From the NCBI GenBank assembly GCA_945897075.1, contig CAMDEX010000012.1, positions 1-50,928 of the forward strand: a stretch of DNA of 50,928 nt, read 5' to 3'. This stretch comes from Litorilinea aerophila (GTDB lineage: Bacteria > Chloroflexota > Anaerolineae > Caldilineales > Caldilineaceae). Position 1 is the first letter of the stretch, and each line of letters begins with the position of its first letter. Under the pieces are notes generated by a model, which saw only the letters and a program-made list of their open reading frames with translations, did no database searches and had not been told where the DNA came from. Made by a program: the position numbers and the translations under genes. Below are positions 15,558 through 25,000 of the stretch, one piece after another.

Positions 15558-15586
15558 TTGACAGGATGTAAGAATGGGTTTAGAAT
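15558..15586 (+). promoter_or_regulatory. Promoter of the hypothetical/ZnuA-like gene pair
   Basis: TTGACA (15558-15563), a 17-base spacer and TAGAAT (15581-15586). The predicted start is near 15593, 24 bases before the ATG at 15617. Confidence 0.65.
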
Positions 15587-15616
15587 CTGCGTGGGGCGGA
15601 TTTTGGTGAGGACATT

Positions 15617-16009
15617 ATGAGACTTAAGTCGAAACTAGAAGCGACAGCGGAAACTATAGAGAAGAGGCATGGGCCATTTACTCTCTTTGGTTTGTTCCTA
15701 CGTGAGGATTCCCCTAATAAGTGGGACCTGGTGGTCTCCGCTCCCTGGCTAGAGGAAGGAAAACTCAAAGCTCTGAGAGAGTTCGTGGGTGAATTGAACC
15801 AGACGATATCGCAAGAAGATCTGTTGAGCTTGTCGCGCATCATCACACTCAATCAGAATGATCCGGCGCTTGACGCGATTCTCCATCAAGTGCCGCACAC
15901 CTGGGGTACCGTTGAGCTTCGGGACACCGATTTATTCGGGCTATCGATCAGCCATGCATACATTATGAGGGCAGCAAAAGACGCTCGTATCCCGGTTCAT
16001 TCATTTTAA
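15617..16009 (+). CDS. Hypothetical protein (130 aa)
   Basis: A soluble alpha/beta protein of 130 residues that I do not recognise. It begins with a charged helix (LKSKLEATAETIEKRHG) followed by a strand FTLFGLFLRED, then KWDLVVSAPWLEEGKLKAL, a second helix-rich segment and a C-terminal LISHAYIMRAAKD-like helix (here LSISHAYIMRAAKD). No signal peptide, membrane segment or Cys pairs are seen. It has a strong promoter and GTGAGGA upstream of the ATG, and ends 14 bases before the ZnuA-like gene, so the two are probably co-transcribed. A role in metal uptake would be only guilt by association. Its base composition is less GC-rich than its neighbours, which may indicate transfer. Confidence 0.75.
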   Translation: MRLKSKLEATAETIEKRHGPFTLFGLFLREDSPNKWDLVVSAPWLEEGKLKALREFVGELNQTISQEDLLSLSRIITLNQNDPALDAILHQVPHTWGTVELRDTDLFGLSISHAYIMRAAKDARIPVHSF

Positions 16010-16023
16010 GGAAGGATGCTACA

Positions 16024-17010
16024 GTGTTTTTCCCGCGCCTATTTCTACTTTTGACGCTTGCCCTGGCAACGCTCACCGCCTGCGCCGCGCCCACCCCGAC
16101 ACCCAACGCACAGCCGGGCAAGCTGCGCGTGGTGACGACCGTCTCGCCCATCACCAATATCATCCACAATATCGGCGGCGACCGCATTGACGTGACCGGG
16201 ATTGTGCCCGAAGGGGTCAACTCGCACACCTTCGAGCCGGCCCCTTCCGACGCCCGGCTGCTGGCCCAGGCGGATCTGATTTTTGTCAACGGGCTACATC
16301 TGGAAGAGCCGACGATCCGGCTGGCCGAGGCCAACAAAGGGGAGGGGGTGGAGATCGTCTCACTGGGCGAGCAGACAGTGACGCCGGAAGAGTACGTTTT
16401 TGACTTCTCGTTTCCGAAAGAGGCGGGCAACCCCAACCCCCATCTCTGGATGAATCCCCTCTACGCGGCCCGTTACGCGGCTCTGGTCGCAGAAGCGTTG
16501 GCCGAAAAAGACCCTTCCAACGCCGACTTTTACCGGGCCAACGCCGCGGCCTTTGGTGAACGCATCGCCACCCTGGACAAGGCCATCGCCGCCGCCATCG
16601 AGACGATCCCGGCAGAGAAACGCCGCCTGCTCACCTATCACGACTCCTTCGCCTATTTTGCCCCCCGCTACGGCATGACCGTCCTGGGGGCAATCCAGCC
16701 CGCCGACTTCTCGGAGCCGTCGGCGCAGGAGGTGGCCCGCCTCATCACCCAACTGCGCGCCGAGAAGATCCCCGCCATCTTCGGCTCGGAGGTCTTCCCC
16801 TCGCCCATTCTGGAGCAGATCGCCAAGGAATCGGGCGCGGTCTTTATTGATCAACTGCGCGACGACGACCTGCCCGGCGAAGAGGGCGACGCCAACCACT
16901 CCTATTTCGGGCTGCTGGTGGAGGATGTGCGGGTGATTACCGAAGCGTTAGGCGGGGACGCCAGCGGTCTGGACGGGATCGAGACGGGGAATTTGTCTGA
17001 CGTGAGATAG
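16024..17010 (+). CDS. Metal ABC transporter substrate-binding lipoprotein (ZnuA/SitA-like)
   Basis: A 328-residue cluster A-I metal receptor. GTG start with GGAAGGA upstream; signal peptide with lipobox TLTAC (Cys20) and a short Thr/Pro linker. VVTTVSPITNIIHNIGGDRI and VPEGVNSHTFEPAPSDARLL are family blocks. Metal ligands by position are His68 (NSHTF), His140 (NPHLWMNP), His206 (TYHDSFAYF) and an acidic residue, Glu256 (FGSEVFPS) or Asp280. The long His/Asp loop of true ZnuA is absent; three His plus one acid fits zinc or manganese. No permease or ATPase gene lies beside it; the convergent helicase gene follows directly. Confidence 0.92.
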   Translation: MFFPRLFLLLTLALATLTACAAPTPTPNAQPGKLRVVTTVSPITNIIHNIGGDRIDVTGIVPEGVNSHTFEPAPSDARLLAQADLIFVNGLHLEEPTIRLAEANKGEGVEIVSLGEQTVTPEEYVFDFSFPKEAGNPNPHLWMNPLYAARYAALVAEALAEKDPSNADFYRANAAAFGERIATLDKAIAAAIETIPAEKRRLLTYHDSFAYFAPRYGMTVLGAIQPADFSEPSAQEVARLITQLRAEKIPAIFGSEVFPSPILEQIAKESGAVFIDQLRDDDLPGEEGDANHSYFGLLVEDVRVITEALGGDASGLDGIETGNLSDVR

Positions 17011-17024
17011 ACAAAATGAGTGAA

Positions 17025-20000
17025 TTAGCCTTCAATGTACTCATAGCAGACCAGATGCAAATCATCACGGGTCAGACGTACGCGGGGTGGGGCGTGTTCT
17101 TCTGCTCGTCCGTTTTGGGACTGTTGGGCGCGCAGAGAACGGATCAACTCCACAAGAGATTGGGGATCGGATGTATTGCCGTACTCTTTGGTAGCCTGAC
17201 GCAGGGCAGCCACCGATGCACCCACCAGCGGTTGCTTGAGAAAACTGCGCAGTTCGCGCAGTTCGCTGCGGTCAAAATCCGGGTGGCTTAAGTTCTGTTG
17301 CAGAATGGTAGAAGCGATAGCCTGCTCTTCCGCCACAGGCTTGGCAACCACCGCGGCTGCCTGTTGCTGCTCAATATCTCCCAAAATGTCAGCCACTACC
17401 CGTTCTTGCAGATCGTAAATATCCACTTCGTCGTAGGCGGGCGGGTAGCGGGGGGTCTCCGGGCCGCAGGCGATGAGTTGCATAATCTGGTAGCGGTTGT
17501 CTATGATCTGCCGCCGCGCGCTGTCGTAGTAGCGCCAGAAGTGAGAGCGCCCGCCGCCCGCGTGGGGCGCGGTGAAATAGAAGAAGACGCCCCGGCTGGG
17601 AACCCGCTGTAGACCGGAATGAATACCGTCGTCCAAATCCGCCACCCACTCCCGCGCTTCGGTCGCCAATACTTTCTGCAACTCGGCCAGCATCACTTCG
17701 CTGCTGGCCAATTCCAGGAACGACTCCTGTTCCTCAATGACGCTGTTATCCTCAGCCGCAATCCGGCGCAGGGTGTTGAAATCCCGGGGCGTTACCACCT
17801 CACCCAGCACACTGGCATCCAGAAAGCCGCTCTGGTTAATCATATCAATCTTCTGGGTCAAACTGCGCACCAATCCGAGCAGTCCCTCCAACGCCTCTTC
17901 GGGAAACATATTGCAGATGGTCAGGGTGTCGAAGGTAGAGCCGAGGCGGTCAATGCGTCCTGCCCGCTGCACCATCCGGGTCGGGTTCCAGTGCAGGTCG
18001 TAGTTGATCAGATAGCCGCAGTCCTGTAAGTTTTGCCCCTCGGACAGCACATCCGTCGAGATGAGAATGTCGATCTCTCGCTCGCTGCCCAATATATCTT
18101 CCCGGCCCTGGGCGCGGGGGGCAAAGAGTTCCACCAGACGGGTGCGGTCTTTGGGACTGGCACCGCTGTCGATGCGCCGGATATTGGGGTCGCCCACCGC
18201 GACGCGCCACTCGGCATTTTCCTTCTCCATCAGCGCCCGATAGAGATAGCGGGCCGTATCTTTGTAGTAGGAGAAGACCAGCACTTTTTTGCCCCGCAAT
18301 TCCGTGCGCAGTAAATTCTTAAAGGTTTGTAGTTTGGCGTCGGCAGCGTACTCGATATCGCGTATTTTGTACCAAATCTCCGTGAAATTTTCGATGTCGT
18401 TGGTCAGGCTGCGGTGCAAGCGGCGGCGGTCGTATTGGGAGGTGTCCAGAGGGGGCAAGGCGTCGATAATGGCACGGGCTGTGGCCGCGTCGTCAATGGC
18501 CTGGGCGCGGGAATGGGGCAACTCGCCATTGCTGCCGTTGACTTCGCTGTCCTCCTCATCCGCCGAGACCAGGCGCATAGCCGCTTGAAAGGAGGCCGAA
18601 TCCAACACAATGCCGTCCTGCAAGTATTCGTCGTAGGTCTTGGCAAATTCCAGCGCCCGGCGCACGGAGATGCGAAAGGCATCGATGCTCGATTCCAGCC
18701 GCTTGAGGAAACGACTTTTGAAGATACCCACCAACGCTTCCTGACGGCCCAACTCGAAGTCGTCCTGCAGGTCGTCAGAGCGTTTGTAGGCTTCCAAATT
18801 GTAGTGGGGCAGGCGCAGACTTTCGATGCGTTCGACGATCTGTTTGTAGATGCCTTCGTAGGTATCTTCCAGATCGTAGCGCACCGTGCGCAGACGGCGC
18901 TCCGGCCAGGTGACCCGCTTGCCGCTGATGGTGGCGTCGGGGTAGGCGTGGCGGATAAACTGCCGCGTGCGGCGGATGACCACCTCTTCCAGCAGATTGA
19001 AGATGCGGATGCTGCCCTCTTCAATAGACTCGCGGCGGGCGGCCAGAAAGTAGCGGTAGAGATCACCGATGCCCGCCGAGGCAAAATAGGTGCGGTCGTT
19101 GCCCGTGAAGAGATTGATCTGGTTGTAAAGGTCGAAGAGATTGTTGTTGATAGGCGTGGCCGTGAGCAGAATCACCTTCTTGCGCGCCCCGTCCCGCCCC
19201 CGGCGTCCGTTGGCGGCGATCAGTGTTTCCAGCATCCGGTAGCGTTTGGTCAGCCGGTTGCGGAAGTTGTGGGCCTCGTCGATCAGAATCACATCCACAT
19301 CGGCCAGCCCGCGCACATCGAAGTCGTCGATGCCCAACTGCTCCTGGGAGATGACGGTGGCGGCAATCGTCGCGCCCCGCAGCTCCTCCTCCCACATCGC
19401 GCGCAGAGAGGCCGGGCAGATGACCAACGCCTTCTGGCGCATGTGATAGGCGTAGTCCTCCAGCAGCTTTTTGCCGATCCACGTCTTGCCCAGCCCCACG
19501 GAATCAGCCACAATCACCCCGTCGTAGCGGGCCAGAATGCGCCGGGCCTTCTTCACCGCGTCTTCCTGAAATTCCGACAGTTCCACCGCCGAACGGATGG
19601 CGCTCTGGCTCAGGTCTGTGTCCAGATCGTCACGGAAGTACTCGTAGAGCGCCTTCAAATAAATCTGATAGGGGGTGTATTCGCGTCCGCCGAATTTGGA
19701 ACTCTCCAGCAGCTCGATTAAGTCCTCTTTGAAGTCCCGGGCCAGCAGCCACTGCTCGTCGTACCAGCCGACCAGATCGTCGATGGCGCGCACGCCCACT
19801 TCGCTTTTGAGCAACTGTTTGGTCTGGGGGGCCAGATTGGCGCTGACTCGTTGATCCGTGTGGTGGCTGACAATGGCACGGGCCACGGGATCGTCCACTT
19901 CGTCCGCGGCCAGGAGCGTCTTATGTACCAGATTCAACTCCCGGTTGCTGACCAGACCGGGGCCTGTGAAGTTGCTGCTGCCCACAATGCCGATGAGCGG

Positions 20001-20447
20001 GTTGAGCATCCCGGAGAAGGCCAGTTGGCTGCCCTTGCCGCCGTAGACCAGATAGCATTTGGCGTGCAGAAATTGGCGTCGGCCGCCCTGCCCCGGTGAG
20101 TGGCCCAGATAGAGACGCACCTGCACCTGTGGGCGGCGCAGAAAACGCACCAGATCTTCCACCAGCCGCTGTGTGCCCTGGCTCAGCGGCTCGGCGTTGA
20201 GTTCCCCGCGCAGATAGGCCGCAGAGTCCGAACGCAGACCGACCTGTGCGCCGTCGACAGGCGCATCGCCCAGGAGCAGGCGCAGACCGGCTACACCGGC
20301 CAGGGCCGCCCGCACCTGCTGGTAACCGCGAATGCTGAAATAGGCCGTGGCAATGTCCACCTGCTGGTGGGGCTGGGCTTCCAGCAGGTAGTTCAGCACA
20401 TCGGCCAGCCGGGTATGGATGTTGTCGATGACGTAAGGAATTTTCAT
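17025..20447 (-). CDS. SNF2-family helicase with N-terminal phospholipase D-like domain
   Basis: A 1140-residue protein. Residues 1-180 form a PLD-like domain: DIATAYFSIRGYQQ, LHAKCYLVYGG (HxK at 128-130), GIVGSSNFTGPGL and NRELNLV, as in PLD-helicase proteins of defence loci. The helicase core follows: Walker A VADSVGLGKTWIGKKLLED near residue 318, DVILIDEAHNFRN near 388, LLTATPINNN, and C-terminal ISTDVLSEGQNLQDCGYLIN plus RMVQRAGRIDRLGS near 831. The C-terminal 250 residues are helical and uncharacterised. It should remodel or track along DNA; the PLD part may cut or bind nucleic acid, but only one HxK motif is plain. It lies across an intergenic region from a divergent Fic gene and near a IIG-type methyltransferase, a restriction-type context. 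Confidence 0.9.
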   Translation of the reverse strand: MKIPYVIDNIHTRLADVLNYLLEAQPHQQVDIATAYFSIRGYQQVRAALAGVAGLRLLLGDAPVDGAQVGLRSDSAAYLRGELNAEPLSQGTQRLVEDLVRFLRRPQVQVRLYLGHSPGQGGRRQFLHAKCYLVYGGKGSQLAFSGMLNPLIGIVGSSNFTGPGLVSNRELNLVHKTLLAADEVDDPVARAIVSHHTDQRVSANLAPQTKQLLKSEVGVRAIDDLVGWYDEQWLLARDFKEDLIELLESSKFGGREYTPYQIYLKALYEYFRDDLDTDLSQSAIRSAVELSEFQEDAVKKARRILARYDGVIVADSVGLGKTWIGKKLLEDYAYHMRQKALVICPASLRAMWEEELRGATIAATVISQEQLGIDDFDVRGLADVDVILIDEAHNFRNRLTKRYRMLETLIAANGRRGRDGARKKVILLTATPINNNLFDLYNQINLFTGNDRTYFASAGIGDLYRYFLAARRESIEEGSIRIFNLLEEVVIRRTRQFIRHAYPDATISGKRVTWPERRLRTVRYDLEDTYEGIYKQIVERIESLRLPHYNLEAYKRSDDLQDDFELGRQEALVGIFKSRFLKRLESSIDAFRISVRRALEFAKTYDEYLQDGIVLDSASFQAAMRLVSADEEDSEVNGSNGELPHSRAQAIDDAATARAIIDALPPLDTSQYDRRRLHRSLTNDIENFTEIWYKIRDIEYAADAKLQTFKNLLRTELRGKKVLVFSYYKDTARYLYRALMEKENAEWRVAVGDPNIRRIDSGASPKDRTRLVELFAPRAQGREDILGSEREIDILISTDVLSEGQNLQDCGYLINYDLHWNPTRMVQRAGRIDRLGSTFDTLTICNMFPEEALEGLLGLVRSLTQKIDMINQSGFLDASVLGEVVTPRDFNTLRRIAAEDNSVIEEQESFLELASSEVMLAELQKVLATEAREWVADLDDGIHSGLQRVPSRGVFFYFTAPHAGGGRSHFWRYYDSARRQIIDNRYQIMQLIACGPETPRYPPAYDEVDIYDLQERVVADILGDIEQQQAAAVVAKPVAEEQAIASTILQQNLSHPDFDRSELRELRSFLKQPLVGASVAALRQATKEYGNTSDPQSLVELIRSLRAQQSQNGRAEEHAPPRVRLTRDDLHLVCYEYIEG

Positions 20448-20480
20448 AGGTTTGTACTGATCAACAACAGCGTGAAATCT

Positions 20481-20540
20481 GTAGGTGCGGTTTGTAACCG
20501 CACTTCTGCTGGTAGACGTGCGGTTACAAACCGCACCTAC
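20481..20540. repeat. Perfect 23-bp inverted repeat with GTAGG ends
   Basis: Arms 20481-20503 (starting GTAGGTGCGGTTTGTAACCG) and 20518-20540 pair exactly around a 14-base loop. Like the elements at 22027 and 31300 it begins GTAGG and ends CCTAC, but here it lies upstream of both genes. Confidence 0.88.
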
Positions 20541-20766
20541 GTTTTACTACCGACGTAGATCAACCCAGAATGTCTATAAGTATCGTACTCTGACATTCTC
20601 GAAGTAGGTACTTTAACACTTGCATTGTAGGCTGTCGTAACAGGAAACGCAAGTAAAAGCGTGATTCGCTATACAAAAATGTAGACAAATGGATGGACAC
20701 ATTCGGTGGGTTTTGTGTCGGAAAATGCTTGTCTACAAGCCTTGAAAACTTGGGAATCTGTCTGAC

Positions 20767-20795
20767 TTGGCAAAAGGGCAAAAGTGGCGTAGACT
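20767..20795 (+). promoter_or_regulatory. Candidate promoter of the Fic gene
   Basis: TTGGCA (20767-20772), 17-base spacer, TAGACT (20790-20795); about 70 bases upstream of the ATG at 20867. Confidence 0.45.
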
Positions 20796-20866
20796 TGAAA
20801 TTCGACGAAACCCCCTTTTTCTTTGTCGTTTCATCCCATTAGACCCGGACAAAAAGAGAGACATCT

Positions 20867-22030
20867 ATGCGGACATACGAAGAGACACATCCGTGGATTC
20901 GTTTCCAACTGGACTTGCGCCAGTTTGATTACCAACTCTGGCTGATGCTGGGGGAAGCTGAATCCAAATGCCAGCACATCTCCGGCGTGCCCCTGCTGCC
21001 GGGCGTGGCGGAAATGCTCCATCAAATCTATCTGGCCAAAGGCGCGCTGGCGACGACCGCCATCGAAGGCAACACACTGAGCGAGGCAGAAGTCCGGCAA
21101 CGGTTAAAAGGCCAGCTTCACCTGCCCCCGTCCAAAGAGTATCTGGGCCAGGAGATCGACAATATCGTCCAAGCCTGCAACCGTATCGCCGACGAGATTT
21201 TTCAGGGGCGCAGCACTGATCTGGACGTGGAGAGCTTCAAGGCGGACAACCGCCAGGTGTTGAAGGGACTGGCCGTGGCCGAGGGGGTAGAGCCGGGGGT
21301 GATCCGCACCTATTCCGTGGGGGTAGGCTCCTATCGGGCCGCGCCGGCGGAGGATTGTGAATATCTATTGGAGCGTCTGGCGGCCTGGCTGAACCAGGAC
21401 TTTGCCCCACCGGGTGGCCGCTATCCCATCGCCTTTGGCCTGATCAAAGCGATTGTGGCCCATCTCTACCTGGCCTGGATTCACCCCTTCGGCGATGGCA
21501 ACGGACGGCTGGCCCGGCTGATGGAGTTCCGCATTCTCCTGGCCGCGGGCATCCCCTCGGCCGCAGCCCATCTGTTGAGCAATCACTACAACCAGACCCG
21601 CTCTGAATATTACCGCCAGTTGGAGCAGGCCAGCCGTTCTGGCGGTGACGTAATCCCCTTTGTCCGCTATGCCGTGCAAGGCTTTGTGGACGGTCTGACC
21701 GAGCAGTTGCAACTGATCCGCGGGCAGCAGCTTCACGTCCACTGGGTGAATTTTATTCACGACCAGTTCCAGGGACGGGAGAGCGTCACGGATATCCGCC
21801 GTCGCCATCTTCTGCTAGACCTGACCGCCGCCAGCGCGCCAGTTCCTGTCGCCAATGTGCGTCACATTTCGCCCCGTATGGCCGAAGCCTACGCCGGCAA
21901 GACGGAAAAGACGATCCAGCGCGACCTGAACGAACTGGAGCGTATGGACCTCATCACCCGGCTGCCCGCAGGCGTGCAGGTGCGCCAGGAGCGGCTGCGG
22001 GCCTTCTTGCCCAGACGGCGGCCGACGTAG
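20867..22030 (+). CDS. Fic-domain protein with N-terminal inhibitory helix and C-terminal winged HTH
   Basis: A 387-residue Fic enzyme. The active-site motif HPFGDGNGRLAR starts at His206 and is complete, so AMP (or other NMP) transfer to a target hydroxyl is expected. TTAIEGN at residues 63-69 matches the (S/T)xxxE(G/N) inhibitory motif of class II Fic proteins; Glu67 would block ATP binding until released. IHPFGDG is preceded by KAIVAHLYLAW, the usual helix. The last 60 residues (KTEKTIQRDLNELERMDLITRL) form a winged HTH that could bind DNA. It is transcribed opposite to the helicase and methyltransferase genes that flank it, and is convergent with the methyltransferase. A role as a guard or regulator of that system is inference. 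Confidence 0.92.
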   Translation: MRTYEETHPWIRFQLDLRQFDYQLWLMLGEAESKCQHISGVPLLPGVAEMLHQIYLAKGALATTAIEGNTLSEAEVRQRLKGQLHLPPSKEYLGQEIDNIVQACNRIADEIFQGRSTDLDVESFKADNRQVLKGLAVAEGVEPGVIRTYSVGVGSYRAAPAEDCEYLLERLAAWLNQDFAPPGGRYPIAFGLIKAIVAHLYLAWIHPFGDGNGRLARLMEFRILLAAGIPSAAAHLLSNHYNQTRSEYYRQLEQASRSGGDVIPFVRYAVQGFVDGLTEQLQLIRGQQLHVHWVNFIHDQFQGRESVTDIRRRHLLLDLTAASAPVPVANVRHISPRMAEAYAGKTEKTIQRDLNELERMDLITRLPAGVQVRQERLRAFLPRRRPT

Positions 22031-22074
22031 GACGGAATGGTATTCCGTCCGGGCGGATTGCCAATCCGCCCTAC
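22027..22074. repeat. Double hairpin exactly filling the gap between convergent stop codons
   Basis: Hairpin 1: GGACGGAAT (22030-22038) with ATTCCGTCC (22042-22050). Hairpin 2: GGGCGGATT (22051-22059) with AATCCGCCC (22063-22071). The element begins GTAGG and ends CCTAC. Its first TAG (22028-22030) is the Fic stop, and its last CTA (22071-22073) is the stop of the methyltransferase on the other strand. Confidence 0.9.
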
Positions 22075-25000
22075 AAATACCGTAGAATGCCCAGCGCCCA
22101 GACCCGCGCCGATTGGGCCGCGTCCCGCCCCAGAAGCTCGTCGTGGGCAGCCGCGTTGCGCAACTGGACGCTGGCGGGATCGCTGAGACGGGCGGCCACC
22201 CCCTCCGCCCCAAAGAAAGATGTGGCCGCGTGGGGATAACACTGCTGGATGTAGGCGCGCAGGGCTGTCTCTCTGCTGCTTTGCAAAATAATCGCCAGAC
22301 TGCCCAGCGTCAATTCTTTCTCCCGGCGCAGAAAGGCTTGCAAGAAAGTGTTGCGGGCGTCGCTTTCCAGCGCGCCGGCCGCGTCCCGCCAGGGAAGGAG
22401 GAGGCGGTGATAGAGCATACGCTCCACGGCTTTGGCAAAGGAGACCACCGCCGAGGAGAAATCCAGACCGTCGGGCCGGGTGTGCAGATCGTACTCGCCG
22501 CTGAGCAGAAAAGTCGCCACCTCCTCCGGGAAGAGATGCCAGCCGGGCAGAGCCGCGTCCAGGGCCGCGCGCTCGGCGGCAAAGGCGGTCTGGGATTGGA
22601 TGCGCCGGGCCGCGGGCAGGATAATCTCGGCCATCACCCCCGCGGCCGCGTCGGCATCGGCGCGCAGCGTCTCGTCGCCGGCCACTTTGGCTTTGGCGTC
22701 GGCCAGAGCCTGTTCGTAAGCTGGGCGCTCGATCAGTTCGATCTCGGCGTCGCTGAGGCCGTAGAGTTTGTAGACGATCTGGTCAATCAGATTGTCGGTG
22801 TGGGCCAGTTGGCGCTTGACGGGCAGGAGCAGGGCCAGGGACTTTTCGTACTCGGTCTGGATTTCGCCCTGCACCCCGTCCAACGCCACGCCCAAGAGGT
22901 TGCGGTTCTGATGCAGCCGGTAGTAGAAATCGGCCCAGGCCGTCTCCTTTGCCCCCTTCTGGTAATCGCCCAGATAGCCCTGCAGAATCGTCTTGCCGGG
23001 CAGGGCGTCGAGGCCGGGGGCGGGGATACGCAGTTTTGCTTCCAGCCAGCCCAGAAAGCGCTTGACCTCCGCCTGTTTCTCTTTGTTCAGGTCGATCATC
23101 CGCCCGGCCAGGAAGGCCAGCAGGTCGTGGATCACATCAACTTGGCCCTCATTTAGAGCGACCTGTACTCGATGCACTACACTGCCGTTATCGCCTAGAT
23201 TGTACGCACCGACAATCTCCCCAGCCAGCCGCGCTCGTTCGTCCGCAGGAGTTATAAAGTCGATGCGGGGAATGGGTAAAGTCGAAATTTCATCAGTGCT
23301 TACCATATTGTTTGTACTGGTAAGATTGAAGCGCCATTCCATCAGGTGCGAATTGAGCAACGCGAGATGAAACCAAGATGTTGTGCCCTCAACGAGATAA
23401 TAACTGATTGATTCAATTGCGTAGCAGGGTGTTGGTAATGTCGAAAATATAAGCCTACGCCAATTATCGAGAGCTGCTTTTCTTTGATAACCAATTCGCG
23501 CTTGGGTGATATGCTCAACCTTGCCATGACCATATTGCTTGCGGAAACTGGTTTCGTTTATATATAGCTTTTCTCCCTGTCTCGCTTCCTCAATAAATTC
23601 ATATCTTTGTACATTGCCTCCGCGATAAACTAACGGGCCTGTTGACGGTTTATTACTTAAGTGGGCGATATGGGTAGTTTGATTTATTTCACCCTGGTAC
23701 GTAATTAGGTGATCATCTAACTGATCAAAATTTCTCTCAAGTCTTAGGAGTAAGGACACCTGCCCTTGACTTTGAATCAAAGGGATTCCATCTAGATTCT
23801 TGACCAATTTTCTCAGATTTGAACTTTCTATGAGTACTGAGCCTGACACTTCTCCCAAAAGATTACCCGGATGCACAATGAGCTGAACCAATTTTTCAGA
23901 AATGGAATTTGAGACAACAATCACACAGGTTGGTAATTTCGCCTCAAAAAAAATTCTGCGATGCGGATCATCCTTCTGTGGAAACGCATTGATGCGAAGG
24001 ATATCCATATCATGAACAATATGATTTCGCAGATTACTTGTTTGTTGGTCACCCATGATCGACATAGGAATGATCATGCCAAGTTGAGCGTTTGGCCGAA
24101 TTAAATCGCTCCCGCGACATAGGAATAATCGATATAAATCGAGTTTTCTACCTAATGCTGGCCCAAAAATGCCGATTTTAGTGAAATAGCCAATTTCATC
24201 TTCAACAGAATATCCAAGTTCCTTTTCTGCAAAAACATCATACGGCGGATTTCCGACCACTGCGTCAAAGCCCCCGTCCTCGCGCAACTGTACATCCTGG
24301 CCGCCGGGCGCGCTGGGGGCAAAGAAGACCTCCGGGAACTCCAATTCCCAGTGGAAGAAGCGCTTTGCGGCTGCCGCGGTCAGGGCTGTGCGGGCAATGC
24401 GGGGGCTGTCCATATAATCGGCAGCGGGCAGCTTGCCCTTGGCCGGGTTGTTCAGCCACGCCTCCACGTCCGTGCGCTGCAAAAATTCCAGGGCGTCGTC
24501 CGTGCCCTTTTTGCTCGGCTCGTTGCCAAACCAGCGGCTGGTGTAGACATCTAAGACTCGTTTGTAGGGGGCCAGGTGGTCGGCCGCGCTGTGATAGGCC
24601 GTGGCGCTGGCCGCCAACTGCTCCACTGTATTGTCGCTCAGGTAGCTCACCTGGCGCATCAGATCCGTGGCCAGCATCACCCCAGCAAATTTGCTCTGGC
24701 TAAAGAGGCCCAACTGCTGGTCGGCCCGGCTCTGCAAGGATTCCCGCACCTCCCCCACCCGCGCCCCAATCAGCGAATTGCCCCACTTCAGGTGGTGGTC
24801 CAGAAAGCTGAGGGGCGCGCCCAGAGTAAAGGCGTCCAGCCAGAGGCTGACCTTCGCCAGTTCCACGGCCATCCCGTTCAGGTCCACGCCGTAGATACAG
24901 CGTTTGAGCACGCTGCGTTTGAGCAGGGCCACACGGGTCAGCCGCTCTTTGTCAATGCTCACCCCCTGGCGCTCCATATCGGCCAGAATCTCCTGCTGGG

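Larger units (their letters stand above)
20448..20866. other. Divergent intergenic region between helicase and Fic genes
   Basis: No gene is supported. It holds a 23-bp perfect inverted repeat (20481-20540), a TGTAGACAA/TTGTCTACA pair near 20681 and 20730, and a candidate promoter for the Fic gene (20767-20795). Confidence 0.5.

Noticed and set aside
13688-15571. 627-codon plus-strand ORF opposite the double-SBP gene
   Set aside because: It mirrors the duplicated lipoprotein gene in a GC-rich antisense frame and has no recognisable domain; the minus-strand protein has lipobox, ribosome site, promoter and clear domains.
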